Assembly (NCBI GenBank): GCA_022828595.1
Contig: JAKGHH010000005.1
Location: forward strand, 55,113,655-55,177,654
DNA length: 64,000 bases
Reading direction: 5' to 3'
Source of the DNA: Nelumbo lutea
Lineage: Eukaryota > Streptophyta > Magnoliopsida > Proteales > Nelumbonaceae
The notes under the pieces are model-generated. The model made no database searches. It was not told where the DNA came from and saw only the letters and a program-made list of their open reading frames with translations. The translations under genes and the position numbers were made by a program. Of this stretch, positions 46,707-58,315 are shown in pieces (positions within the stretch are counted from its first letter, which is position 1; every line of letters starts with the position of its first letter).

Positions 46707-47022
46707 GGTTTTAAAAGACGACCTAGAAACAGAATCATCCTGGCCACCGACTTTCAGATCGATGGTTTGACCATTTGATTTGAACGGATGGTCTATTCTG
46801 ACAATAAAAATTTTAAAAATAAAAATAACTAAAAATAAAAAATGGCCAAAAACCGTTGAGAACGGATCAACGGTTTAATCGCCCAAATTGACGAATCATT
46901 GACCAATTTGATGGTTTTTTGCTAGAGATCGGATTTAAAGTAAAACGAAACCGGTTACCTGAACGATTCCTAGGCCAAACAGTCCGACCATCCATGTCAA
47001 CAACGATTCAAAAACCATGCAT
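46707..47022 (-). mobile_element. Interspersed repeat, family E copy 4 (inverted)
   Basis: Reads as family E on the - strand: GTTTTTGAATCGTTG, GGATGGTCGGACTGTTTGGC, CTAGGAATCGTTCAGGTAAC, CAATGATTCGTCAATTTGG and further family words toward GGTTTTAAAAGACG-type ends (given on the + strand). Confidence 0.55.
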
Positions 47023-47060
47023 AATGGAGTATCTTAACTATTGCACCAGAGCCAAAACAG

Positions 47061-47217
47061 AATCTGCTCCTCACACTTGGGTGCCTCACATGTACATCCA
47101 CTGTGCATTAGGAACATCTCCCATGAATAATAACTTATAAGTACGGGAGATATTCCTAATGTATGGTAGAATGTGTGTATAAGGCACATGTGAAGCGCCA
47201 TTTGTGAGGAGCAGATC
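47061..47217. mobile_element. Foldback MITE, family G copy 3
   Basis: About 157 bp from AATCTGCTCCTCACACTTGG to CATTTGTGAGGAGCAGAT; arms complementary, centre TAGGAACATCTCCCATG facing GGGAGATATTCCTAATG. Confidence 0.65.
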
Positions 47218-47545
47218 CAGTCTCACCAGAGCCCACCTTCATTATCCCACATGGAACTATAGAACAGAAATCGAAGGGCCTAAAAAAACCAGAAAGCCAT
47301 GTAAGTACATTAATAGGATTGCGTTAGCAATTCAATATTAATTTTTTATGTTATTTTACGATTTATGAATTTATGCATTATTTTTCAAATTTATTCAAGG
47401 CTTTTGTTCACTCATGCTCAACTTTTCTCCACCTGCCTTTTCTTTGTGAAACCACGATTTTAACATAACATTCTATAAAATTGTCTCTTTAAAAGTTTGT
47501 TCATTGAATTTGGCAAAACATAAGTATTAAGAGATGGAAGTTGCC

Positions 47546-47962
47546 TAGGGGTACATTTGAGTCGAGCCGAGCCAAATAGCTAGTTATTTGAGCTCGGCTC
47601 GCCAAAAAAGTATGAGGCTTGAGCTCGAGTCAAAAGCTCGATTCAATTTGAGCTCGATTGCAAATCAAATGTTTTATAAATATAAAAAATTATTTTTTAA
47701 TTGATATTTAAAATATTATGAACTATAATAATTAATTATTATTATTATATAAAAATTAAAATATTTTATATGTATATATGTATGTATGCATACATATATG
47801 TAGAAATTCAATTAGGCTCGCAAGCCTCACGAGTCAAATTTTATTAGGCTCGAGCTAGGTTCAATTAGTAAACAAGCTTGTAAATTGGGCTCGAGTTTGA
47901 TTTAAATTGAGTCAAGCTGAGCTCGAATAGCTCGCGAAAAACTCGGCTTATGGACACCCCTA
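47546..47962. mobile_element. hAT-type MITE, family C copy 2
   Basis: 417 bp from TAGGGGTACATTTGAGTCG to GGCTTATGGACACCCCTA. The arms carry GAGCTCGGCTCGCC and AGCTCGAATAGCTCGCG; the centre is AT-rich. Flanks AAGTTGCC and AAATTAAC match weakly. Same family as 31302-31770. Confidence 0.65.
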
Positions 47963-48011
47963 AAATTAACTTCAAAAACTATACAAAGAAAAAACACTAT
48001 GTGAGCATATT

Positions 48012-48345
48012 TAGGGCTGTTCATGGAGCGGGTATTGGTCCAATCCAATTCAGTCCAATATGAGTCCTTTATAGATGGACCGGGTCCAATCCAATCAGAT
48101 GAATGCTTTGGACCATTCTGGATCAGTGAATTGGTCCAATTCAATGTCTGAATTGTCCAATCTGTTTAAATTAGTTTTAACTTAGCCAACCAAAACCTGA
48201 TCCATTGACACCCATGCTCTTATCTTCTGTCAACGGACTGGATATTAGTTCAATCCAACTCAATCCAATATAAACCCATTAAAGATGAACCAGGTCCAAT
48301 CCAATACAATAAATACTTTTGACCATTGAGTTTGAGATGGTCCAA
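48012..48345. mobile_element. Two family A fragments, inverted
   Basis: 48012-48214 begins TAGGGCTGTTCATGGAGCGG and ends CCATTGACACCCATG, a short family A copy in the opposite orientation. 48230-48345 repeats part of it (CAATCCAACTCAATCCAATA, GGTCCAATCCAATACAATA), so a second truncated copy follows. A further scrap is at about 48810-48868, ending CTATTGACACCCCTA. Confidence 0.55.
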
Positions 48346-48509
48346 TTCAATTGCAAGACAGTAGACTTATACAAGTAATTGAAAGCCATATCTTCTCTCT
48401 TCAAATCACCAACATCTCCCGCTCTATCTTTCCCTTCTTTCTAGTGGGGATCTCGCACCACTTGTGTGTGTGTGTCTGATTCTCTGTAGACACCAAGAAT
48501 CAAAGTTTA

Positions 48510-48720
48510 GTCACATATTGGCCCGTATCAGCCTATACGTATTATATCGAAATCTTTTCAATACGCCCCTATAGGGAGTGTTTCTGGTCGGCGAATGGTT
48601 CAGGAGTAAACCGGCCTTAAACCAGCCCCTCTGAACCAATTTCAAAAAATAAAAAAATAAAAACATAAAAAAAACAGTACCAGTACAGGGCAATACGCCC
48701 TATCAATATTTTGAACCTTT
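48510..48720 (+). repeat. Interspersed repeat, family J copy 2
   Basis: Shares ACGCCCCTATAGGGAGTG, TTCTGGTCGGCGAATGG, CCAGCCCCTCTGAACCA, the AAATAAAAAAATAAA run and ACAGTACCAGTAC with 9530-9690. The shared TACNAGTAC-like ends suggest a defined element, class unknown. Confidence 0.5.
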
Positions 48721-48917
48721 GTAGACACAATCATTACCCTGGACCTTGGGAGGCTTAGCTACCACCGTCTTACCACACTCCTCGAGTTTACATCAATGTC
48801 TTATTGGTCCATCCAAGTCATTCAAATTTAATCGGGTCCAACCCAAATCTGATCTATTGACACCCCTAAGTCACTTTAATCCAACATCCCATATAGTCAT
48901 ATACCATCAAACCCTAA

Positions 48918-49047
48918 GGCTGTATTTGGTTTGAAGGAAAAAGTAGGGAAATGAAAGAAAAGGTAGGAAAATCCATACAAGGTTTGTAAAGGTTTCCCTA
49001 CATTTCTCTTTATTTCTCTACTTTTTCCTTTAAACCAAACATAGCCT
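48918..49047. mobile_element. Foldback MITE, family F copy 3
   Basis: 130 bp hairpin: GGCTGTATTTGGTTTGAAGG and AAAAAGTAGGGAAAT face TTTCTCTACTTTTTCC and TTTAAACCAAACATAGCC; loop near TACAAGGTTTGTAAAGG. The best-preserved copy of the family. Confidence 0.75.
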
Positions 49048-49210
49048 TAAGAAAAATTTATAAAACAAAACCAGTTTGAAAACAAATTGAATCTCAAAAC
49101 AATAGCACAGAAAATATGCTTTTGGTTGTACATGTGTTTTTCTTTTTCAAAATTGAAGCCAAGCACATTCCTGAGATCGGTTTAAAGAAAATGTTTTATG
49201 TGGTTATTTA

Positions 49211-49632
49211 TAGGGATGTTCAATGAACTGGGTTTGGGTAGGACCTGTCTGAATCAAAATCAATTTGAATGACTTGGACATACCAATAAGACATTGAATT
49301 TGACCAATACAAACTTAACGGTCCAAAGTATTTATTGGATTGGATCGGACCTGATCCATCTATAATGGATTGATATTGGACTGAGTTGGTTTGAACCAAG
49401 ATTCAGTCCACTGGCAGAAGATAAAAGTACAGGTGTCAATGGACCAAGCTTAGATGATCCCGATCTAAATTAAAATTAATTTGAACAAATTGGAGAGTCT
49501 AAATTTCTAGACATTAAATTGGACAAATCCAAAATGATCCAAAGTATTCATCGGGTTGAATTGGACCTGGTCCATCAGTAATGGACTCATATTGCTCTGA
49601 TTGGACCAATTTCCGATTCATTACCAGCCCTA
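49211..49632. mobile_element. hAT-type MITE, family A copy 5
   Basis: 422 bp from TAGGGATGTTCAATGAACTG to CGATTCATTACCAGCCCTA. The flanks are GTTATTTA and ATTATTCA, six of eight identical. The body has GGATTGGATCGGACCTG and other family A words. Confidence 0.65.
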
Positions 49633-51470
49633 ATTATTCAATCATGCTCCATGAAACATATGCCTATACTAAAAAACTTGGTTATGTTTAAAAATCTATC
49701 ATTTTAATGGTTACAAAAGCATGAAAGGTTCCCTTTCTCTAAACAAGATCCAGTTGTTTTTGCATTTTAAAACATAAAAAAGAAAAGAAAAAAACAAACA
49801 CAATTTCGAAAACAAAAGCATTAATGTTGTAGAGCACCTCCTAATCTCCAGGGTTGACTAGAGGCAATCGGGATCCATCTTGCTCATCATGTTTCAGGAT
49901 GAGCTTAGCCCGATTCTCGTTAGTAGGCTTGAACTGTTGAACCCAGCTACCGTACAGGATGGCTTCCAAATTCCTACCCCCGGGACATTAGCATTGGGAA
50001 TATCCCCCTTCTCATTCATGGGTAAGGATGTGGGACATTAGCTGGGAATATCTCCCTTGTCATTCATAGGGAGATATTCCCATTACACGGCAGTGGTGTG
50101 CTATGGGTAAGGACGTAGGAACTGATCTAGAGTGCATGGGCCTTAAAGTCTCGCTTAAACTGGCCTAAACTCATCAGATGTATGTATTGAGTCCGATGAG
50201 CTGCACTTGAGTTTGATATATCTCTCTCTCTCTCCGACCTCACCTTTCTGTTGGGATATCCGATTAGATAGAGTTTTAAAATCCTGCTTCCGCTATTTCA
50301 ATCGATTCTCTCGTCAGCGGAAGTATCTTCTTTCGGGATGATAGTGTGATCTGAATTGTGGTAATATTTCTTTGTTTGATCCACTTATTGATTTTGATTT
50401 GCATTTTGTTTATTTTGAGTTTATTGCTTTTAATTGCTGGTTTATTTGAAAGTTTGTTTAGAATTATTGCGGAATGAATGGATGAATGCTTTCCAATTTA
50501 CATAAGGAATCTCTTTTGGAAGTTTCTGACTCAGCAACGTGGAGGGCATCCTGTGGTTTTCTTTTGTTGGCTTCTTGAATTTATTTCTGATTTTTTGCTT
50601 TTTTGGAAGTTAACTTACTAATGTTTTACTTTAGTCCTTATTCTTAGCGAGGAAATCAATTCGTCTTACAAATGTCCGTTCTGAAATGCAGGTTCCTTCT
50701 GTGTCTCCATCATATTTATCCTGTGTTTAGCAGAAGTTCTGAACATATAGTCCTAAATTTTACCTTTTCACGAGCAGAATAGGTAGTTTACTTGTGGTCT
50801 TTGGAGGTGGCAATTCCAAGAAGGCTTTCTCCCCCGTCCCCACACCAAAGTAATTCATTGAGTTTGATCTATTTTAATAGTCGCCATATTATCTGTTGAA
50901 AATAGCTGTATGATTATAATAATGGAGTGTGGTCATGGCAGTTTGAATGTGCAGCACCATTTCTAGATTGTAAGCTATGCATCTAACCTACTTATATAGT
51001 TAATCTTGTCTTGTACTACCGTATTGTACTCCCTTAGTTGAATGCTGTTTAAAATATTGTTTTCTTTTTTCCACACAAGTAAAGGCACAAGCCAGGTAAT
51101 TGATTCAGGATTTCTAGCCCAAGATCAAGAACAATGCAGTCATGCTTATGCCCAAGCAATCCTGGATCCAATTACTTAACACAGTTCACTCATGTTGGAT
51201 GATCATATAGACTGATTCAGTTGGACTAGGTTGGATTCAGCTTCGTATGCAATAATTATAACTAAAAGAAAATGAAATATCTTCACATGATTTATGCTTA
51301 AAACAGAAACAAACAACCACAAATCTACACAGGAAGAGATCTATCACTATAAAGAAACTTCAGATGAACACCAGATATGGCTAGGCCATCTGCAATTGTG
51401 TTTTGTTCCTTAAGTGTGATGGTCTCTTCGGGTCACCCTCTTTCTCACCTAGCTGCTTGATAGTGTTTGT
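49633..51470. other. Intergenic; gene-leader-like stretch without coding exon
   Basis: 49975-50110 holds a hairpin-forming GGGAATATC/GATATTCCC repeat related in style to family G. From about 50222 a CT run is followed by T-rich DNA resembling a plant 5' leader and long intron, with candidate acceptors such as AATGCAG (about 50685-50692). No coding exon follows before the LINE fragments at 51.4 kb, so I call no gene. Confidence 0.35.
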
Positions 51471-51479
51471 ACTTGTAGA

Positions 51480-51960
51480 ATCTCCTCTAATGCTTAGACT
51501 AAGATGCCCAAATATCTAGAAATATATTTACCAGTGAGAGCATTCAGGGTTTCTGCCTTTGCAGAGTTGGCAATCCCAACTGGTCCACTAAAAGCTTAGC
51601 AGATGCTACCATCCCTACTTCTAATTACTCCTCCAATTCCAGCAATACCTGGATTACCAAAAGCACTCCCATGAAAATTAAGAGTCATCACCTCTTCCTC
51701 CCTATTACTTGGGACCCAGGGGAGAGTCATATGCCTAGTAGAGGAGAATAAGAAGTTCACCACATTTCTATGGAACTAATTAACTAAGATGCCCTTAAAA
51801 GACTCTGAGTTGGCAACCCACAAAGCATATGTGAGTAATTTAAGAAATCAAGTCCTCCTGAGATCTGGCCATATTTTCAAATACCCGTTTATTTCTTTCT
51901 TCCCACACTCTCCATATGACAACATGACTAACTGTTTACGAAAAGATATTACCTTTTTTT
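51480..51960 (-). pseudogene. LINE ORF2 fragment, RNase H-like end
   Basis: On the - strand this gives VSHVVIWRVWEERNKRVFE, the linker found before the RNase H of plant L1-type LINE proteins (xWxLWxERNxRxF), and then GNPGIAGIGGVIRSRDGSIC, a stop, AFSGPVG and NSAKAETLNAL, the N-terminal half of an RVT_3 RNase H domain. It is broken by stops and shifts. Only the C-terminal part of ORF2 is present, so it is 5'-truncated and dead. Confidence 0.75.
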
Positions 51961-52335
51961 CTTAAGTCTTCTACCATGCCATTGTCACAATAAGCATCTT
52001 CTCCTAAATTTGCTCTGAAACTAGGAAAATTTTTGGTATCATTTCTTAAACTTGATTGGTTGTAGTTGGGTTTCCCCTAAACATATTGAGCATTTTCTCT
52101 GGAAATGGATAGGAAGAGGCCTTGGTAGGGGAGGAAAATCTATTGGAGGACAATAACTCATGCGGTGATGTAGGGGTTATGGGAGGAAAGCAGTAATCAC
52201 ATATTTGATAACAATGAGAAATCTCTTGAAGACTTAACTTCCCATATTTTTCACCTTTGTAACTACTTTCAAAGGAATTTCTTTGAATGAACAACAAAGA
52301 AATGTGTATAATGTTCTACTTACTTCCTCCCTTAC

Positions 52336-52730
52336 TTATACTTTCCCCCGGGACATCTCCTTTAGATTGGAGTGGGTGCTGAAATTATACTTTGATGGAA
52401 GTGTTGTAGGTAAACCTAGGAGTAGCTCAAGAGGAATGATGGGAGTTAGGGAGGACAATTTTTGCTGGGCATTTAGTGGACTGATTGGGAAAGTTGGCTC
52501 CATAAAGGCTGAGGTAATGGCAGTTCTCATTGGGATTCACATGACCATAGACTTGTGTATCTCAGTCCTGACCTTGGAGGTTGGCTCATTACCTGACTAT
52601 TGACTGAGGCTAGAGACATCTTAGCTCTAATGGTGCTAACCTGTTGTGCTTCCTAGGAAATTGAATGTAATAGTAGATAACCTTGCAAAATCTGGTGCTC
52701 ATTTAAATTATTTGTATAGTGATTAGCACC
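52336..52730 (+). pseudogene. LINE RNase H-like fragment, opposite orientation
   Basis: The frame reads LEWVLKLYFDGSVVGKPRSS, GMMGVREDNFCWAFSG and GSIKAEVMAVLIGIHM, the start and middle of a plant LINE RNase H (WxLKLNFDGSSxGNPG ... AExxAL). After a frame break, RKLNVIVDNLAKSGAHLN (about 52660-52710) supplies the C-terminal motif. A (CT)n tract and a short A-rich tail follow near 52784-52830. It faces away from the similar fragment at 51480-51960. Confidence 0.75.
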
Positions 52731-52777
52731 TTACTATGTAATTTCTGATGGAGCTCATCTGCTCTCTATTTTTTCTG

Positions 52778-52783
<6 letters not shown>

Positions 52784-52821
<38 letters not shown>
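52784..52821. repeat. (CT)n microsatellite
   Basis: Near-perfect CT dinucleotide run in the 3' flank of the LINE fragment, 80 bp before the Copia 2 LTR. Confidence 0.95.
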
Positions 52822-52823
<2 letters not shown>

Positions 52824-52904
52824 GCAATAAAACTTATCTTTTATCAAAAAGCATGCTTCCCACACACAAAAAAAGTATACTCTATTGTACTTTGTATCTC
52901 TTTT

Positions 52905-53202
52905 TGTTGGTTCGGCTGATATTTTGTTATCCTCTTGTCTGGGTTGGGTATTAAGTCTTTAGTTAATGGACCTTAGTTACTGTGCCTATTTTTATTTAGT
53001 GTCTTATTTGACTGGGTGTCCCATCACTAATCAGGGGCATCCTGATCTTTTTATATAACTTTATGTACTGTTATTATATAAGTGAACAGGGCCGACTGAC
53101 GAACAGTGCCATTTCGAACATTTCTTCCTTTCTCCTCTTCTCTTCCTCTTCTTCTTCCTCTTCTTCTTCTCTGCTCACTTGACAGGTTCAGTTCGGCAAA
53201 CA
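52905..53202 (+). repeat. 5' LTR of Copia 2
   Basis: 298 bp, TGTTGG...CAAACA. ATTATATAAG near 53073-53082 is the likely TATA box; the U5 part is a CTTCTTCC-rich pyrimidine tract. Compared with the 3' LTR, about nine substitutions are visible in the first 186 bp. Confidence 0.93.
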
Positions 53203-53215
53203 TGGTATCAGAGCA
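53203..53215 (+). other. Primer binding site of Copia 2
   Basis: TGGTATCAGAGCA starts directly after the LTR end and is complementary to initiator tRNA-Met. Confidence 0.93.
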
Positions 53216-53788
53216 CTAAAACTCGTCTGGTTACAGCAGCTGCCTCGCACCTCTCTCTCTCTCACCTTTCTTTCTATCTTGGTGCTACAAAGAAACCCTA
53301 GATCTGGTCGTAGAACCAAGAAGAACTTATATCTAGGGTTTCCCTTGGTTGTAGGGCCCAAGGGGAGTTGGTCCCAGTAGCTGATGCCCTAAGAGACACA
53401 CACAGCAAGTTGTAGCCATTCGGCTAAGTGAGATCTCTGTAGAACAGATCTAGAAGAGAGGACTGATCTCAGTAGTCCTAGAACAATTCGTGGGTGAGGG
53501 TTCAGCCTACGATAGCAGTGGTTAGTGCATGGTAGAAGCCACAATAGCAAGGTCTAGGCTGCGGCAACAGTGGTTAAACACAGCAGAAGGGTTTTAGTTC
53601 CGTGCTTCAGTAGTTTGGTGGCAGCTTGCAACAACAGTAGTTAGAGTAGTACAGCAGAGTGGAACTTGGTATTTCAGCCCTGATACGGACCCTCCGGTCT
53701 GAGTTTACAGTGCTGCAAGCTCTGTAAGTCTGAAGTGGTTTCATATAACTTGTGTGATAGTTTTTGGTATTTTTGCAAGTCGGAGAAG

Positions 53789-56670
53789 ATGCCTTCCATA
53801 TCCGGGGAAGTGTCTTCTAGAAATGTTAATGCTAGTGGGAGGTCTCCTAATCTGGAGAACCCAAATCTGCACAGCCTACAGATAACAAATGTGTTACTAG
53901 ATGAATACAACTTTAGGGAATGGTCTGTTTCAGCCATGCTCTTTATCACATCCCGGGATCTTACCGGCTACTTGTGAAGGGTTGAGAGATCCATCCCATG
54001 GACGCCCAAAGAATGCGGAATAAGGGGCGAATTTCAAATTTTTCTCTCCCTTCAACTGGGAATCACATTCCCTATTTAGAAAATCATATTTTCAATGATC
54101 AATCTTGAACCTTGAACTGAACCAGATCTGAACCTAAAGGAATGGGAGAGAATAATACCTGATACGGAGAAGCAATATCTCCCAACGAAGGTGTTCACGC
54201 CCAAGGAAGGATCCAAAGACTGCTCCCACTGAAGATGGCGCAGTGCAGGATGGAGCAGAATCAGCAGTGTTCTTCCCAAGAACTCTGTCCTTCACAAGAA
54301 ACATCAAGATGGAACGTGAGCACAGCTTCCCTTTTCAGTCATTTCTCAAAGAACTGATTTCAAAATCCAATCTTGACTTCTCCCACAGTTGGAGATCGAA
54401 CTGGCAAATAGGGCGGCAAGAGAGTATTCGTAGGGTGCAGAATTCTCTCTTCTTGATTTCAGCACTAAAGAGGATCTGATGTGTTTCTTGGTCTCTCTCA
54501 AGGCTGCCACCCCCTCCTTCTTTTTGTTAACTTGAAAAGATCAGCTCCTAATCCCATTAAGAGGTGCTTATCCAAATCATATTTGGATCATCCTTCTCTT
54601 CTAGTGATAAGGATAAACCCTTATCTTATCTGCAGATTAGATTAGCTTTATCCTAATCTTATTAGGAGGTTTCTAGATCTGAATCACATTCAGATCTGGA
54701 CTCTCTGAGTGGATAGGATTAAGACCCTATCCTAACTGCTAATCCATCTCAGAATTCGCCCCTTTAATTAACTAAATTAATAGCCCAGTTCGAAATGGGC
54801 TTTAGGCCCATTAAGCTTATGTGCTCACTTAACCTTCCTAACTGTTGCCCAGTTGGGCTTCCTTGTATGGCGTGGGACCCAAGCATTGATCTACACATCA
54901 GCCACATGGGTTCGGCCCAGCCTTTGTTACAAGGCCTGGTCGAATACACTGTTAAGACAGTGCACCCCCTGAAACCCATCAAATGGGCTCTATGGGCCCA
55001 ACACTTACCCTAAGTGGTCCCTGGGCCAAGCCACTTTGTAACACCCAGGGACTGTGGGCAGATGCAAGATTAGCCCATCAGGTATTATCCTCAATGGTCT
55101 TACACTTAACCTCTCAGCCCATAATGATCATACACTGCCCGACAAGAGAGGACCTCTCCCTCGGCTGCAAGGAACAGTGTTGCACTCTCCACTTATATGG
55201 ATCCCGGGAATTAAAACCTTTTGCAAACATTTTAGAAACCATAATATATATACTTTTATCTCATATAAAATATATTTTGCAAAACAAATTTCAACGGTTG
55301 AAATCGGCTGCCAGCAGTCTTGGTTTCCAACAGTGAGAATGCATCCCCGATCATTACCTTTGTCCGACAAAAGGGCTGACCCTGTCACTATGATCACCCA
55401 CTCAGATGAATTCTCGGATTGTCACAACATACCCAGGTTTTGACCCCCACTAAGGATCTCACTGATTGGTACATCAAAGACAGCCCGATCCGACACCTAA
55501 TGCAGTATCATAATCGAGTCTAGGGATCGGGTGTAACTTTCCAGTTTTGCCCATCAATCTCCAAGGTCTAGGGCAATACTGGAAATCTGGTCCAGTTCAA
55601 AGATTCAATTAATCCCACACTGTATGTGCCTAGGGTCTCACCCCGGTAGCTGAGACAAGCCACCCCAACCAACTTGGTGGCACCACAGTGTCAGCCTTGT
55701 CAGGATAGATCTCCCCAGACTGACCCACTGGCTGTGAACATTCTAAACTAACACGAGTTTCAATAAGTGTCCAGTTTAAGGGTAATACACAGAAACATAC
55801 CATGGGATCATGAATCAAATATGTACTTTTATTCATTTACAATAAACTCATAAAGTACATCAATTTTGATTGAAGCTAAGGGCATACAAAACTGTCTAAC
55901 AACTTGGACGGGCAGAAGAAATAACCCAAAATAGGGAGTGCTGAATATGCTATTTGGAGAAGAGAGAATGTTACAGTCATGTCCTGGCTACTTGCTTTAA
56001 TGACTCCAAGGGTAGTTAGGACCGTTCAACACTTCTCCACAGCTGCCAAGATATGGGAAAAGGTGTCTAAGACCTATGGGCAGAAAAAAATAATGCCTGA
56101 ATCTATAGACTGAATCAAGATATTACTGCCCCGAGGCAAGGAGATATGAGTGTTGCAACATACTTTGCTACATTAGAAGGACTATGGAAAGAGCTAGATT
56201 ACCACCTCATCATTGACTGGGAGAATGCCAGAGACATTGAGAAACATGACAAACAAGTTGAAGAGGGTAGAGCACTCAAATTTTTGGTTGGCCTAGATCC
56301 AATATATGAGAACATAAGATCCCAAATTCTGGGAAGAGATGAGATGCCCGACTTATATCATGTCTACTACCTTGTGAGAAATGAAGAGTTGAGAAGAAAA
56401 GAGATGCAAGTTGATGCTTAGACTAAACTAGTTGAACAGCCTATAGAACATTCAGCCCTAATTTCTACAAATCAAAGGGGGAACAAGTTCTTTGACAAGT
56501 GACACCTGAAGTGTACTCACTGTGGGGGAGAAAAGCATGTGAAAGAGACTTATTGGGTTCTCTATCCTCATGTGAAACCAACTGCATTGAGGAAAGATAA
56601 GAAGCACCAGAAGGGCCAATCGGCAAGTGGGAACTTGGCAGCAAGTCACAATGATGGAGGTTCCAAACAC
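53789..56670 (+). pseudogene. Copia 2 gag, split by a solo LTR
   Basis: The start ATG at 53789 gives MPSISGEVSSRNVNAS, then LDEYNFREWSVSAMLFITSR up to 53974. The insertion 53975-55901 plus its duplicated ACTTG interrupts here. Gag resumes at 55907 in shifting frames: VMSWLLALMTPRVVRTVQ, TAAKIWEKVSKTYG, LKFLVGLDPIYENIRSQIL. A zinc knuckle reads CTHCGGEKHVKETYW, with the last cysteine changed to tyrosine. Several stops make it non-functional. The capsid part is of the UBN2 type seen in other plant Copia elements. Confidence 0.88.
53975..55901 (-). mobile_element. Solo LTR, 1.93 kb, inserted in Copia 2 gag
   Basis: On the + strand it starts TGAAGGGTTGAGAGATCC and ends GGCATACAAAACTGTCTAACA, so it has TG...CA ends; ACTTG is repeated on both sides (53970-53974 and 55902-55906). 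No internal primer site, gag or pol exists and its two ends are not repeats of each other, so it is one long LTR left after recombination. Orientation is judged from TGTTAGACAGTTTTG at the right-hand end, a typical LTR start for large Copia elements. Frames inside (for example 54983-55443) are not genes. Confidence 0.85.
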
Positions 56671-56859
56671 TCATCCACAGTTGCTTCCTCTTCCATGGGA
56701 CAGACTCCTAGTTCCCAAGGACATAGGTCTATGGATTTCACAGCTGATGAGGTCGAGGTACTTAGTCGAGCACTGGCCCGCTTAAGGACAAATTCCCTTG
56801 CTTCCACCTCCCTTGCCAGATCGGGTATTGTCTCCGCCTTTAGTGCAACTAGTTCCATT

Positions 56860-58010
56860 GATCTGGCCTCCTAGATTATTGATTTCGGTGCGACTGACTC
56901 ACATGTCTTCCTTATTTTCTTCCTATCATTTAATGCCTGGCCAAGACAAGATGAAGGTTGTTGATGGTTCCCTCTCTACCATATCTGGGAAAGGAGTGGT
57001 TAACCTAAGCAAGGACATCTCACTCAAATCTGTCTTGCATGTTCCCAATCTCTCTTTAAACCTTTTATCTATTTCAAAACTTACCAAGAACTTGAACTAT
57101 AGCATAATCTTTTTCCTACTCATTGTGTTTTTCAGGACAGTATGACAGAGAGAATGATTGAGAGCGGTCTTGAGCATGGAGGCATCTACTACCTTGATGC
57201 AGACATCAGTTCGGCCCTACAAACATCTACTACTAGTGGTCAATCTAATGTAGAGTCATTAACTAAGCTACACCTGTGGCATGCTACGCTAGGTCATTTA
57301 CAATTTTCGTCATTGGAAATGTTGTTTTTGGAATTGTTCCAAGGTGTTTCAAGTCAAAAGTTGGTCTGTGAAGTCTGTCAATTATCAAAACAGTGTAGAA
57401 CTATGTATTCAAATCTAGTAATGAAATTCAAGCACCTTTTGACTTAGTCCACTCTGATGTTTGGGGTCATTCTCCCATTGTTTCTATTGATGGCTATCGA
57501 TACTTTATCAGTTTTATTGATCACTATTCTCGATGCACATGGATCTACTTATTAAAGACACGAGATGAAGTGTCGCAAGTAACCATGGCATTTTGCAAAA
57601 TGATTGAAACACACTTTGGCAAGAAAATCAAGCAATTCAGGTCAGATAATGCTGTTGAATATTTCAAAAGGTCCTTAAACTTGTTTATGGAGGATGCGGG
57701 AATGATCCATCAATCATCTTGTGCTAATACCCCTCAACAAAATGGGGTTGTCGAGCGCAAGAATAGACACTTATTGGAGACTGCACAAGCTTTACTATTT
57801 CAGCACAATGTTCCAAAAGTCTATTGGTCTCAAGCAATCCTTATTGCATCATATTTGATAAATCGAATGCCATCTAAGGTCTTGGGGATGAAGACTCAAT
57901 TGTCTGTTCTTTTCCCTCACCTTCCTATTTTTTCTCTTCCACCGAGGGTCTTTGGGTGTGTATGTTTCATACATGTCAAGGATCCGAAGAAGACCAAATT
58001 GGATCCTTGA
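56860..58010 (+). pseudogene. Copia 2 protease and integrase
   Basis: The protease site reads IIDFGATDSHVF (around 56875), with F in place of the S/T of the D-S/T-G-A site. Next come LSKDISLKSVLHVPNLSLNL, LHLWHATLGHLQ of the pre-integrase domain with CEVCQLSKQ, then (after a frame break near 57447) HSDVWG, FIDHYSRCTWIYLL, FRSDNAVEYF, where the usual G after N is A, and NTPQQNGVVERKNRHLLETA with the catalytic glutamate. It ends FGCVCFIHVKDPKKTKLDP and a stop at 58008-58010. All DDE residues are readable but not in one frame. Confidence 0.9.
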
Positions 58011-58315
58011 GCTACGAAGGAAATTTTCTTGGGGTACTCTCCTATTCAGAAGGGATACAAGTGTTACGATCCAATCACCAAGAAAAAATGTCACAAAAGA
58101 CGTGGTGTTCTTTGAGTCTCAATCCTACTTTCAATCTTCCCCGAATCCTCTTCAGGGGGAGTCTAGTGGGATGGAAGAGGACCCTCCTGTTGATCCTTCT
58201 ATTCCCTCCTTTGTGCCCCTCTCTGCCTCGGATCTTCCATCCTCTCTTCTTGATCCTCCTAGTTGTAGTATCCTAGGTGAATCTAGTGAGACTTCCATTG
58301 GCCTAGCTACTACTA

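Noticed and set aside
54983..55443. Overlapping frames of 117 and 129 residues
   Set aside because: They lie within the solo LTR and have no domain.
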